A DNA stretch of 28,646 nucleotides from Acidobacteriota bacterium (GCA_023391155.1 JAEWBM010000068.1:1-28646); one strand, 5' to 3'. Counted from the first letter of the stretch, positions 7,959 through 15,515 are shown. Made by a program: numbers and translations. Notes: generated by a model not told the origin, from the sequence alone.

Positions 7959-8762
7959 ATGAATGAATTGCCGACAAAATATGAGGTGACCAAAGCTGAC
8001 CTTGCCCGCGGCCGCAATTTGAAGATGGCCGCCTTTGGCGCGCCGGTGGTGCTGACGGTGCTTCCGCTGGCGGTCACATTTGCTCTCTTGTTTCTGCTCG
8101 GCTCGACACCTCCGGCGGCGGCCACGATCTTGTTTCTCGGCCTGATCATCACCGCAATAGGCTTTGTAAAGGGCCTGATCATTTCCGGATTTCTGGGGAT
8201 AAGGTACGGGAAATGGACCAATGAGCTTCGCGAGCGGATGGCAGCGAGCGGGATCAAGGCCGAGGAGATAATGTGGTTCAAGAAAGAACTTCGGCCCAAT
8301 GAACTCCGGACGCTAAAGGGCCTGGAAAGGGGCGACCTGCTTCTCGCCGATGCCTATCGTGACACGCTGGCGTCGCGTCTCACCGCCACTCGGATCATCA
8401 AAACGTCGAAAAAGGAACTCGCGCTCACCCGCCGCCGAGAGAATAAGGTGAAAATGCTCAACGCGGGCAACGCGGATAAGTTTGTCGAGCAGATAAGGAA
8501 GGACGGCGAAAAGCTGCAGCGTATCCATGATGAGGCGCGCGAGATGCTGGCCGAGGCTGAGACGCGGCTGCAGATGATAGAGTCGGCCGCTATGCGTGGT
8601 ACGGGAATGGCGGACTCGGAACTGGCACTTAAAAAGCTCTCAGCACGTTCACAGTCGCTCCCGCTTGCCCTGGAAGAAGCGAAGATGGCAGAGGAAATTC
8701 GCGAGGAACTGGAGCGGGAACCGCTCGACGATAAAATAAAAAGCCGGGAATTGCCCGGCTAA
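7959..8762 (+). CDS. Hypothetical membrane protein with long C-terminal coiled coil
   Basis: I do not recognise this 267-residue protein. Two hydrophobic helices (about 26-48 and 53-80) should anchor it in the membrane. The rest is charged and helical: residues 85-125 include MWFKKELRPNELRTLKGLE, and about 130-260 have heptad-like Leu/Ala/Glu/Lys/Arg sequence typical of a coiled coil. This suggests a scaffold or envelope-associated role, but that is inference. It is divergent from the VWFA gene (119 bases between starts). Its last codons and the TAA at 8760-8762 overlap the minus-strand terminator at 8731-8760. Confidence 0.75.
   Translation: MNELPTKYEVTKADLARGRNLKMAAFGAPVVLTVLPLAVTFALLFLLGSTPPAAATILFLGLIITAIGFVKGLIISGFLGIRYGKWTNELRERMAASGIKAEEIMWFKKELRPNELRTLKGLERGDLLLADAYRDTLASRLTATRIIKTSKKELALTRRRENKVKMLNAGNADKFVEQIRKDGEKLQRIHDEAREMLAEAETRLQMIESAAMRGTGMADSELALKKLSARSQSLPLALEEAKMAEEIREELEREPLDDKIKSRELPG
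8731..8760 (-). terminator. Intrinsic terminator of the 6S RNA candidate
   Basis: A perfect 7-bp stem (AGCCGGG at 8742-8748 with CCCGGCT at 8754-8760) is followed on the minus strand by TTTTTTATTTTAT. It lies inside the 3' end of the plus-strand gene at 7959-8762. Confidence 0.8.
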
Positions 8763-8942
8763 ATAGCTCGAAATGGTTGGCGACGGGATCCGCGTTGGCC
8801 GTTCGTACGCATGAATTGAACCTGTTAAAACAGGTGGGTGGCCGTCTGTCTCTTTCGAGACATCTGAGCCCTCATCTATGGCGATTCCCCGCTGTGGAGG
8901 ATCGCACCGAATCAGGCATTAGCCTCCCGCAATTCAAGTGTT
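8735..8942 (-). ncRNA. ssrS: 6S RNA (SsrS) candidate
   Basis: 6S RNA binds the housekeeping RNA polymerase holoenzyme and mimics an open promoter. Here a non-coding stretch of about 200 nt directly follows zapA, the linkage known from proteobacterial zapA-ssrS. It has a TATAAT box at 8954-8949 (start expected near 8942) and an intrinsic terminator. In the 3' half, CCCACCUGUUUUAACAGG followed by UUCA resembles the conserved 3' portion of 6S RNA as I remember it. Two clean hairpins (UGUCUC-GAAA-GAGACA and ACCUGU-ACAGGU) and a long-range pairing UGAAUUG/CAAUUCA close a rod. Both ends are approximate. A covariance-model search would settle the identification. Confidence 0.7.
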
Positions 8943-8948
8943 GGCTCA

Positions 8949-8954
8949 ATTATA
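8949..8954 (-). promoter_or_regulatory. -10 box of the 6S RNA candidate
   Basis: A perfect TATAAT on the minus strand at 8954-8949. No convincing -35 hexamer is visible at 16-18 bases upstream. Confidence 0.5.
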
Positions 8955-9065
8955 ATTGCGTCCGGTGACGAACCACGCAGATGTGATCCTTCGCCTATTC
9001 GCAATATAACATTTCAGCGAACGGCGATGGAAATTGCGAAATGCGAAATCCGCTTTCGGTTTTTT

Positions 9066-9425
9066 CTACATTGACTGGTCGGTGTCGAGCTCTTGCGGGA
9101 CGAGGTCTTTGTGCTTGAGTACGCGGTCGAGCAATTCGGTGCATTCCGCGCTGCGAGAGGCGAGCTGGGAATCGATCTGCTTTTGATGGTCCTGGAGCTG
9201 ATGATATTCGTCGGCTATGTGAAGAGCGGCGAGAATGGCGACCTTGAGCGAATCGACGGTCAGGGTGCCGGATGAAATATCACGCATCTTGCCGTCAACA
9301 TAATCGGCGAGACGCTGAATGTATTCATTATCGCCGTCGGAACGAATACTATAGGTCTGATTATAGATCTCGACCCGAATGGTCTGTTCGGCGGATTCTG
9401 GATTGGGACGTTCGCCGGCGCTCAT
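9066..9425 (-). CDS. zapA: Cell division protein ZapA
   Basis: ZapA binds FtsZ and bundles its filaments at the division ring. The 119-residue protein fits the family in length. The N-terminal domain (about 15-75) has TIRVEIYNQTYSIRSDGD, YIQRLADYVDGKMRDI and the helix VDSLKVAILAALHIADEYH. The C-terminal half is a coiled coil used for dimer and tetramer formation. Its ATG overlaps the stop of the upstream ZapB-like gene by four bases (ATGA), which suggests translational coupling. A 6S RNA candidate follows. This is the usual position of zapA after pheT in several phyla. Confidence 0.92.
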   Translation of the reverse strand: MSAGERPNPESAEQTIRVEIYNQTYSIRSDGDNEYIQRLADYVDGKMRDISSGTLTVDSLKVAILAALHIADEYHQLQDHQKQIDSQLASRSAECTELLDRVLKHKDLVPQELDTDQSM

Positions 9426-9709
9426 TGAACCCTCCCCACAGCCTCGGCTACCTCTGAATCGATCGTCGTCATCGCGTCTAGCATTGCCTCGACCTTTAGC
9501 TGAATGGCATCGCGCTCGGTCAACAGATCGCCCACCTTTTCTTCGAGACGCGACTTTTCGGATTCCAGAGAATGAAGCCCGCGGCGAAGCTCCGAAAGCT
9601 CCTTGGCGAGCTTCTCATTTTCTTCGCGCATCTTTTTCGCAAACTCGATCGTGAGGTAAATCTTATCCTCGAGATGCGAGAACTTCTCCATTCCCGTAAG
9701 GCCGTTCAT
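9422..9709 (-). CDS. ZapB-like coiled-coil cell division protein
   Basis: From the ATG at 9709, preceded by GGAG eight bases upstream, the 95-residue product is almost wholly helical. MEKFSHLEDKIYLTIEFAKK is followed by a long coiled coil rich in Glu, Leu, Lys and Arg. Such short coiled-coil proteins upstream of zapA are usually annotated as ZapB, which in E. coli joins ZapA to the nucleoid-linking protein MatB/MatP layer of the Z ring. The assignment rests on composition, position and the 4-base overlap with zapA, not on a diagnostic motif. The frame extends to 9775, but the upstream part has a poor composition for a start. Confidence 0.7.
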   Translation of the reverse strand: MNGLTGMEKFSHLEDKIYLTIEFAKKMREENEKLAKELSELRRGLHSLESEKSRLEEKVGDLLTERDAIQLKVEAMLDAMTTIDSEVAEAVGRVQ

Positions 9710-9799
9710 CAAGCTGTCTCCATTATTCCGGTGGTGATTAAATTCGTGGAAACGATTATGTAAATTTTCTTTCAAAACTTCAAGTAAGTCGGTTTAGAA

Positions 9800-11896
9800 T
9801 TAGGCCCGCGGATAAACCTCGAGGCGCTTTGCGATCGCTGCGAGAACGTCGGCATGGGCGAGATCGACCTCTTCCTCGACAAGTGTCCGCTCGTCGGTGC
9901 GATACTTAAATCGGACGGTAAGAGAACGCTCATCTGCGGCCATACCTTTACCCTCAAATACGTCAACGAAGGCGGTGGAGCGAAGAAGTTCGACGTCGGC
10001 AGACCGTGCCGCGTCGCAAACGGCCGCAAATGTCATTTCGCGTTTAACCAGAAACGATACGTCGCGTACGACCGCAGGATACCGCGGTAAAGGACGATAA
10101 ATAGGCGTCTCAGGCTCCGTCTCAAGGAGCGCCTGAAGGTCGATCTCAGCAACATATACAGGTTGCCTAAACTTATAATCGGTCGACAATTCCTCATTAA
10201 GGCGGCCAACGGTGCCGATCTCTACGCCGTCAATGTGAATAGCGGCCGATTGGCCGGGGCGCAGATGTTTGGCCTCAGCGGCAGCGAACTTGGCATTATC
10301 GTATCCGATCACGGCGAGCGCCGATTCCAGGGAGCCTTTGGCGTCATAGAAATCGAGCTCGCGAAGCGGAAGGGATCGTCCCTCGGCTACCTCACCGCCG
10401 GTTACTACCAGTGCCAGGAGCTCCCGCTCATGCGGCAGACCGTTCTCGGAATGGACGGCCGCAAATGCTTTGCCGATCTCGAAAAGCTTCAGGTCTCGGC
10501 GCTGATAATTGAAATTTTGACGGACAGCCTCTAGCAAGCCAGGGATGAGCGTAGGCCGCATCCGCACGGCCCCTTCTATGACCGAATCCCTTAGGGTGAC
10601 ATAGGGCTCGCCGAGGTCGCGGTCGACTATTCCGGCGACCGGATCTACCGACCTGTCGAACTTGGTATCGATGAAGCTGTAGGAAATAGCCTCGTCGAAA
10701 CCCTGGTCGGCGAGCAGGCGGCGGATGAGCATCTTGCGGCCCTCGCCCGGCTGATATTCACCGGCTCCAAACGAAGGTGGCAGCTCATCGGCGATATTTT
10801 CATACCCCGCGTGCCGTGCGACCTCCTCGACGAGGTCCTCTTCAATGGCGATATCGTGTCGCCAGGAGGGTGAATGATAGACCGTAGAACCGGCTTGCTG
10901 CTTGGTTATACCCAACGCATCGAGGATGCGATCACAGTCCCCTACAGGGACCGCCAAGCCGGTGAGACGTTTAACCGCAGCGGAAATATCCGCACTCGGT
11001 ACGGTTATCTGTTCACGGCGTCGCGGATAATTGTCAATAAGGTCGCCGGCTTCGCCGCCGGCCAGCTCGCATATCAGTTCGGCCGCGCGGTCGGATGCTC
11101 GCTCGAGATTGTCGATATCAACTCCTCGTTCGAAGCGGTAGCTCGCTTCGGTAGAAAGGCCGAGCTTGCGAGATGTCTGTCTAATGTTGGCACGGTCGAA
11201 ATAGGCGACCTCTAGCAACACACGAGTCGTTTCCTCGGTTATTCCAGAATTAATACCGCCCATTACGCCGGCGACTGCGGCAGGTTTTTCGGCATCGCAG
11301 ATGGCGAGCATCGTTTCGTCGAGCTTACGTTCTACCTCATCCAGGGTGGTGATCGTCTCGCCCGGACGGGCCGTCCGCACAACTATTCGTCCCTCGGCAA
11401 GCTTATCGAGGTCAAAAGCATGCATCGGCTGGCCGAGCTCGAGCATGACGTAGTTCGTGATGTCGGCGACATTATTTATCGAACGTTCGCCGACCGCTTC
11501 GAGCCGCTTAACGAGCCACTCCGGCGAGGGGCCGATCTTGACGTTGCGGAAGATGCGTGCGGTGAAGCGATGGCACAGGTCGGGGGCTTCGATCTTGACG
11601 ATCTCGGGGGCAAGTACGGCCGGGTAGGGGACTGCGTCCAGATCGGCCGCATCGCCTCGGTCGTTACCGGCAGATCGCAATGGCGATCTTGTGATCACGG
11701 AAAGCTCGCGGGCAACACCCAAATGCGAAAGGCAATCGGGCCGGTTGGACGTGATGTCGATGTCGAACACAAAGTCATCCCCGTGCGGATGGATGCCTTC
11801 AACAGCCAAGCCGACGCGTGTCAGGGCGGCCGCCGTCTCCTCTGCCGAGAGACCGGTGTCAATAAGATCTTTGAGCCAGTTGTAGCTGATGTTCAT
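9800..11896 (-). CDS. pheT: Phenylalanine--tRNA ligase beta subunit, form without the tRNA-binding insertion
   Basis: This is the beta subunit of the alpha2-beta2 enzyme that charges tRNA-Phe. The 698-residue protein starts MNISYNWLKDLIDTGLSAEE (family B1 start) and reaches DIDITSNRPDCLSHLGVARE already by about residue 64. In the usual bacterial protein of about 790 residues, an OB-fold tRNA-binding domain of about 110 residues lies between these two motifs; here it is missing. The B3/B4 editing region, B5 and the catalytic-like core follow, and the C-terminal FDX-ACB (ferredoxin-like anticodon-binding) domain is present (PRYPAVVRDVSFLV to YPRA). No good ribosome site is visible before the ATG. 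The ZapB-like and zapA genes follow. Confidence 0.93.
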   Translation of the reverse strand: MNISYNWLKDLIDTGLSAEETAAALTRVGLAVEGIHPHGDDFVFDIDITSNRPDCLSHLGVARELSVITRSPLRSAGNDRGDAADLDAVPYPAVLAPEIVKIEAPDLCHRFTARIFRNVKIGPSPEWLVKRLEAVGERSINNVADITNYVMLELGQPMHAFDLDKLAEGRIVVRTARPGETITTLDEVERKLDETMLAICDAEKPAAVAGVMGGINSGITEETTRVLLEVAYFDRANIRQTSRKLGLSTEASYRFERGVDIDNLERASDRAAELICELAGGEAGDLIDNYPRRREQITVPSADISAAVKRLTGLAVPVGDCDRILDALGITKQQAGSTVYHSPSWRHDIAIEEDLVEEVARHAGYENIADELPPSFGAGEYQPGEGRKMLIRRLLADQGFDEAISYSFIDTKFDRSVDPVAGIVDRDLGEPYVTLRDSVIEGAVRMRPTLIPGLLEAVRQNFNYQRRDLKLFEIGKAFAAVHSENGLPHERELLALVVTGGEVAEGRSLPLRELDFYDAKGSLESALAVIGYDNAKFAAAEAKHLRPGQSAAIHIDGVEIGTVGRLNEELSTDYKFRQPVYVAEIDLQALLETEPETPIYRPLPRYPAVVRDVSFLVKREMTFAAVCDAARSADVELLRSTAFVDVFEGKGMAADERSLTVRFKYRTDERTLVEEEVDLAHADVLAAIAKRLEVYPRA

Positions 11897-11920
11897 TAGT
11901 TGTTGAGGGAGTAATCGTCA

Positions 11921-12524
11921 TTAGCCTGCTTCCCCAAACCCCTGGTCGAGAGCGAATTTGGTCAATCTTTCACTGAGTTCGTTTTCGGAGTGTTTTCGAA
12001 AAGCCGCATCCAACCCGTCAAGAACGTCCGGTATGCCTGAATCCTCAAGGATCCTTGTCGTCTCAAAATACTCGAGGCGTTCCTCGTGATCTGGTACGCT
12101 ATTCTCGCCGAACAGGAGCCGCTTCGCCTTCGTCAATAGTTCACCACCAAATTCGTCACCCATCCTCTCAAGTCCTCTTGCCGCATAATCAAAATAGTCC
12201 GAGGAGCTGTTTGTAAAATACTGCTCAAATCCGCCGTTGAAAACTTCTCCTTCAAGGAGACAAACAGCGAAGAATAGCTTTTCAGCAATCGGCAGCGAGT
12301 TGAAACCGAGAGCTGGATTGTCGACTCGCTCACATAGCGACCTCCAGAAAAGGAAATCGGGCTCGTTCCCGCGACGCTTTTAGTTCCTCATCGAACAGCC
12401 GTGCTTTTTCGAAGTCTTCCCGATAACCCTTCGCGCATGGGATACATTTTCCATCGTACCGTTTCGCCGTTCGGACGAGCATGGAATTCCCACAAGCACT
12501 GCATATTGTGGTCCCATCGGCCAT
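11921..12524 (-). pseudogene. Zinc-ribbon plus DMP19/DUF4375-like gene split by a frameshift
   Basis: The first frame (12524-12330, 64 residues) begins MADGTTICSACGN and has C8-x2-C11 and C27-x2-C30. The second frame is open from 12379 to 11921 and encodes DFLFWRSLCERVDNPALGF, LLEGEVFNGGFEQYF, NSSSDYFDYAARGLERMGDE and a helical tail, the hallmark of the DMP19 (DUF4375) family. Its first ATG (12163) lies far inside the domain. Removing one C from the run at 12361-12359 would join them into a 200-residue protein. The gene lies 8 bases after pheS and 24 before pheT. It may be a true mutation or a sequencing error in the C-run. In Neisseria, DMP19 is a DNA mimic; here the function is unknown. Confidence 0.72.
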
Positions 12525-12532
12525 CGCTGCCC

Positions 12533-13624
12533 CTATCTAAACTGCTCCAAAAATCTCACATCGTTCTCGAACATGTGTCGGATGTCGTCGATGTTGTACA
12601 GAAGCGCGGCCATGCGTTCGAGGCCGAAGCCGAAGGCAAATCCGGAATAGACCGTAGGGTCGACGCCGACGGATCTGAGCACATTCGGATGCACCATTCC
12701 TGAACCGCCCAGCTCGATCCAGCCCGAGCCTTTACAGGGACGGCACCGGTCATCGCCTACGCGGCCGGAGCCGTGGCAGACGAAGCACGAGAAATCGAAC
12801 TCGGCCGAGGGCTCGGTGAAAGGGAAGTACGATGGGCGAAAGCGCGTTACCGTATCCTCTCCAAACAACCGCTTTAGCCATTCGGTGACGGTGCCCTTTA
12901 GGTGGGCCATCGTGATGCCCTTGTCGACACAAAGTCCCTCTATCTGGTGGAACATCGGGACGTGCGTCATGTCCGGGGTGTCGCGGCGAAAGACCTTGCC
13001 CGGAGCGATAATGCGGATGGGAACGCCGCGGCGTTCCATCGCACGGATCTGGACCGTCGAGGTCTGTGACCTAAGGGCAAACCCATCCGTCGTATAGAAC
13101 GTGTCCTGCGATTCGCGGGCCGGGTGCCCTTCGGGGATATTCAACGCGTCGAAATTGTAATGGTCCGTCTCGATCTCGCGGTCGTCCTCGATCGCATAGC
13201 CCATCGACACAAAGATATCCTCGATCTTTTGCCGGAGCAGGGTGATCGGATGAAGATGGCCGGTCCGCGGGCGGCGTCCCGGAATGGTTACGTCGAGCCG
13301 TTCGCTTTCGATCTTTGCCCGTGAGATAAACTCTCTAAGCCGAGCTTCAGCAGCCTCGAGCCGGGCGGTGATATCACGCTCGACCGCCTGAACATGCTGG
13401 CCAAAAGTGCCGCGTTCCTCGCCGGCGACCTTGCCGATAAGCTTCTTAGACTGAGCTAGTTCCGATTTTTTGCCCGTGTGCCGAACACGCAGTTCGCCCA
13501 ACTCTCGCAGCAGGCCCTCGGCATCGGCAAGGCCCGAGCCATTTAGCTCGAGCGATTCAAATCTGGCGATGTCTTCGGAGAAGGCGAGCTTTGCCGATTC
13601 AACTTTCTCTTTCGCTTCGGACAT
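12533..13624 (-). CDS. pheS: Phenylalanine--tRNA ligase alpha subunit
   Basis: This is the catalytic subunit for tRNA-Phe charging, 363 residues from the ATG at 13624 (a TTG six bases upstream is also in frame). The N-terminal coiled coil (about 1-95) contacts tRNA. The class II core shows HPITLLRQKIEDIF, DHYNFDALNIPEGHPARE (motif 1 region), MFHQIEGL, RFRPSYFPFTEPSAEFD (motif 2) and FGFGLERMAALLYNI (motif 3). Between motifs 2 and 3 an insert has four cysteines, CFVCHGSG and CRPCKGSG, that should bind zinc; this variant occurs in many bacterial PheS proteins. pheT follows, with the broken DMP19-like gene between them. Confidence 0.95.
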   Translation of the reverse strand: MSEAKEKVESAKLAFSEDIARFESLELNGSGLADAEGLLRELGELRVRHTGKKSELAQSKKLIGKVAGEERGTFGQHVQAVERDITARLEAAEARLREFISRAKIESERLDVTIPGRRPRTGHLHPITLLRQKIEDIFVSMGYAIEDDREIETDHYNFDALNIPEGHPARESQDTFYTTDGFALRSQTSTVQIRAMERRGVPIRIIAPGKVFRRDTPDMTHVPMFHQIEGLCVDKGITMAHLKGTVTEWLKRLFGEDTVTRFRPSYFPFTEPSAEFDFSCFVCHGSGRVGDDRCRPCKGSGWIELGGSGMVHPNVLRSVGVDPTVYSGFAFGFGLERMAALLYNIDDIRHMFENDVRFLEQFR

Positions 13625-13647
13625 AAACAATAAGGATAACCGAATTT

Positions 13648-13664
13648 GCCGTGATCATCACGGC
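13648..13664. promoter_or_regulatory. Perfect palindrome between pheS and tdh, possible operator
   Basis: GCCGTGATCATCACGGC has 8-bp arms around one central base. It lies 24 bases upstream of the pheS start and about 85 upstream of the divergent tdh -10 box. It could be a repressor site or a small hairpin; no T-tract follows it on either strand. Confidence 0.35.
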
Positions 13665-13730
13665 GACGGGCAATTTTAACAAGAGTCTCGGCGGGGGACA
13701 ACAGGCGTATTAGCCAGCACACCGCGGCTT

Positions 13731-13739
13731 TGATAAAAT
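13731..13739 (+). promoter_or_regulatory. Probable extended -10 promoter of tdh
   Basis: TGATAAAAT fits an extended -10 (TGn plus TAAAAT). Transcription would start near 13746, about 20 nt before the tdh ATG at 13765. There is no clear -35 box. Confidence 0.45.
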
Positions 13740-13764
13740 CCTGCTTTTACAAACAGATAACCGA

Positions 13765-14799
13765 ATGAAAGCAATAGTAAAAAGCAAGGCCGAGCCGGGC
13801 CTGTGGATCGAAGATGTGCCAGAGCCGGAGATCGGGATCAACGATGTGCTGATCCGCGTGAAGCGCGGGGGTATTTGCGGGACGGACCTGCACATATATA
13901 ACTGGGACGCGTGGGCCCAGGAGACGATAAAGGTGCCGACCGTGATCGGTCATGAGTTCGTCGGCGAGATAGTCGAGGTTGGCTCAAACGTGCTCGATTT
14001 CGAACCGGGCGACATCGTCAGCGTCGAAGGCCATCTCGTCTGCGGACGCTGCCGAAACTGCATGGCCGGGAAGCGTGCATTATGTACGAAAACGCGGGGA
14101 ATCGGCGTAAATATGGATGGCGGTTTTGCCGAGTACATCGCCGTGCCATACACCAATATATGGAAACACAAGCCCGACATCGATCTGGATGTGGCGGCGA
14201 TCTTCGACCCATTCGGGAATGCGGTACATACAGCGCTCGAGTTCGAGGTATTTGGCGAGGACGTTCTGATCACCGGCGCGGGGCCCATCGGCATTATGGC
14301 CGCGGCGGTCGCCAAGCACGCCGGTGCACGCAACCTGGTGATCACCGATGTAAACCCCTTTCGCTTAGAGCTCGCCGAAAAGATGGGGCATGTGACGCGT
14401 GCCGTCGACGTGAGCAAGACCTCGATCAAGGAGGTTCAGAAAGAGCTGGGCATGAAGGAGGGCTTTGACGTCGGGATGGAAATGTCGGGCGTGCCGGCGG
14501 CCTTTAAGGACATGCTCGCGAATATGTTCCACGGCGGCAAGATCGCCTTTCTCGGCATCCCGAGCGAGCAGTTCGCTATCGACTGGAAGACCGTGATCTT
14601 CAACATGATCACCATCAAAGGCATCTACGGCCGCCAGATGTACGAGACCTGGTACCAGATGTCGAACCTCCTAGACGCCGGCGTCGACATCTCGCCTGTT
14701 ATAACACATCGTTACTCCTATAGGGATTTTAAGAAAGGGTTCGAGGCGATCAAGGAAGGGAACTGCGGGAAGGTGGTTTTGGATTTTGAGGAGATCTGA
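13765..14799 (+). CDS. tdh: L-threonine 3-dehydrogenase
   Basis: This enzyme oxidises L-threonine with NAD+ to 2-amino-3-ketobutyrate. The 344-residue protein is a zinc-dependent medium-chain dehydrogenase. Catalytic zinc ligands are visible as Cys38 (GICGTDLHI) and His63-Glu64 (GHEFVGE); the structural zinc site has Cys93, Cys96, Cys99 and Cys107. The NAD-binding Rossmann motif is ITGAGPIGIMAA, and NYWD/NWDAW and VDVSKTS are typical of Tdh. kbl, which uses the product, lies 726 bases downstream, with a toxin-antitoxin pair between. The whole group reads opposite to the flanking translation genes. Confidence 0.95.
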   Translation: MKAIVKSKAEPGLWIEDVPEPEIGINDVLIRVKRGGICGTDLHIYNWDAWAQETIKVPTVIGHEFVGEIVEVGSNVLDFEPGDIVSVEGHLVCGRCRNCMAGKRALCTKTRGIGVNMDGGFAEYIAVPYTNIWKHKPDIDLDVAAIFDPFGNAVHTALEFEVFGEDVLITGAGPIGIMAAAVAKHAGARNLVITDVNPFRLELAEKMGHVTRAVDVSKTSIKEVQKELGMKEGFDVGMEMSGVPAAFKDMLANMFHGGKIAFLGIPSEQFAIDWKTVIFNMITIKGIYGRQMYETWYQMSNLLDAGVDISPVITHRYSYRDFKKGFEAIKEGNCGKVVLDFEEI

Positions 14800-14972
14800 T
14801 CAATTGCGGACCTTGCCGAATGAGTGCAGGACTCAAACCCTGAACGAGATAAAGCGGCGTTGGGAGGAATGGCGTTCCCTACCCTTTCCACAAAGCGCTT
14901 GTGATTCAAATCTTAGCGACGTCGATTTGGCCTCAATCGATACTTTTTCTGCCGGCTGTATAAACACGTTAT

Positions 14973-14980
14973 GCTAGAAT
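14973..14980 (+). promoter_or_regulatory. Probable extended -10 promoter of the antitoxin gene
   Basis: An extended -10 (TG at 14972-14973, then C and TAGAAT at 14975-14980) ends six bases before the ATG at 14987, so the mRNA would start at or within a base or two of the start codon and have no leader. There is no Shine-Dalgarno site. Confidence 0.45.
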
Positions 14981-14986
14981 TCGATT

Positions 14987-15223
14987 ATGGCAACGGCGAA
15001 TATACAAGAAAAAAAGTTGGAATTAATTCAGTGGTTATCGGTCGTCGATGATGTTTCGTTGATCGAAAAGGTCGCGAAACTTCGGGACGAAAGCGTTAGC
15101 GATTGGTGGAACGAGATATCTGAAGCCGAAAAGGAGTCGATCGCAAATGGCATCAACGAAGCCGATGCCGGAGTGTTAAAACCTCATTCCGATGCGAGGG
15201 CGAAGTATGAAAAGTGGTTATAG
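14987..15223 (+). CDS. Antitoxin, addiction-module (RelB-like) family
   Basis: The 78-residue acidic, mostly helical protein (LIQWLSVVDDVSLIEKVAKL, DWWNEISEAEKESIANG, KYEKWL) fits the short antitoxins often called addiction module component, which lie before RelE/ParE toxins. The N-terminal helices should form the dimer, and the C-terminal segment should wrap the toxin. It overlaps the toxin gene by 17 bases. Its DNA looks more AT-rich than tdh and kbl around it, which may point to separate acquisition. Such antitoxins usually repress their own promoter; a candidate -10 box lies right before the start codon. Confidence 0.8.
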   Translation: MATANIQEKKLELIQWLSVVDDVSLIEKVAKLRDESVSDWWNEISEAEKESIANGINEADAGVLKPHSDARAKYEKWL

Positions 15224-15515
15224 GATCCTTTGGACCGACCACGCCCTTGATGAACTCGAAAAGGCAGTTGAATATCTGCAACTGAACTTCACCGACGCTG
15301 AGATCACAAGTTTAGCCAAAGCAATTGAGTCAACGTTAAGTCACATCGACCGAAACCCGTCGATGTATCCGGAGTCTGCCAAGGCGAACGGAATTCGAAG
15401 AGCCGTCATTCTGCGATTCAACACTTTGTACTATCGGGTCAACGTAAACGAACAACAGGTCGAGATACTTTCATTCTTCTCCAACAGACAAGATCCGAAT
15501 TCGCACGAGTTCTAA
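15207..15515 (+). CDS. Type II toxin, RelE/ParE family
   Basis: From the ATG at 15207, preceded by GAGGG at 15196-15200, the 102-residue protein starts MKSGYRILWTDHALDELEKA. It has the ParE-type order: two N-terminal helices (ALDELEKAVEYLQ), a central helix with LSHIDRNPSMYPES, then strands IRRAVILRFNTLYYRV and VEILSFFSNRQDP. The final FSNRQDP is common in ParE-like toxins. ParE toxins poison DNA gyrase and RelE toxins cut mRNA on the ribosome; the sequence does not tell which. An earlier ATG at 15192 would lengthen it by five residues. kbl starts 10 bases after the stop, so read-through would co-express them. Confidence 0.85.
   Translation: MKSGYRILWTDHALDELEKAVEYLQLNFTDAEITSLAKAIESTLSHIDRNPSMYPESAKANGIRRAVILRFNTLYYRVNVNEQQVEILSFFSNRQDPNSHEF

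Noticed and set aside
7840..7977. N-terminal extension of the VWFA-related gene up to 7977
   Set aside because: It would put 46 residues before a clear signal peptide; the ATG at 7839 has a good ribosome site.
8763..9065. Small plus-strand frame (8777-8968) or tmRNA in the gap next to zapA
   Set aside because: The frame lacks a ribosome site and protein-like composition; the RNA is too short for tmRNA and has no alanine-tRNA-like ends. 6S RNA explains the structure better.
11420..11899. Plus-strand frame opposite the start of pheT
   Set aside because: It is antisense to the conserved N-terminus of PheT; no ribosome site or motif.
12133..12333. Minus-strand frame of 66 aa in the pheS-pheT gap
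   Set aside because: It is the third frame over the DMP19-like domain; the true protein signal is in the other frames.
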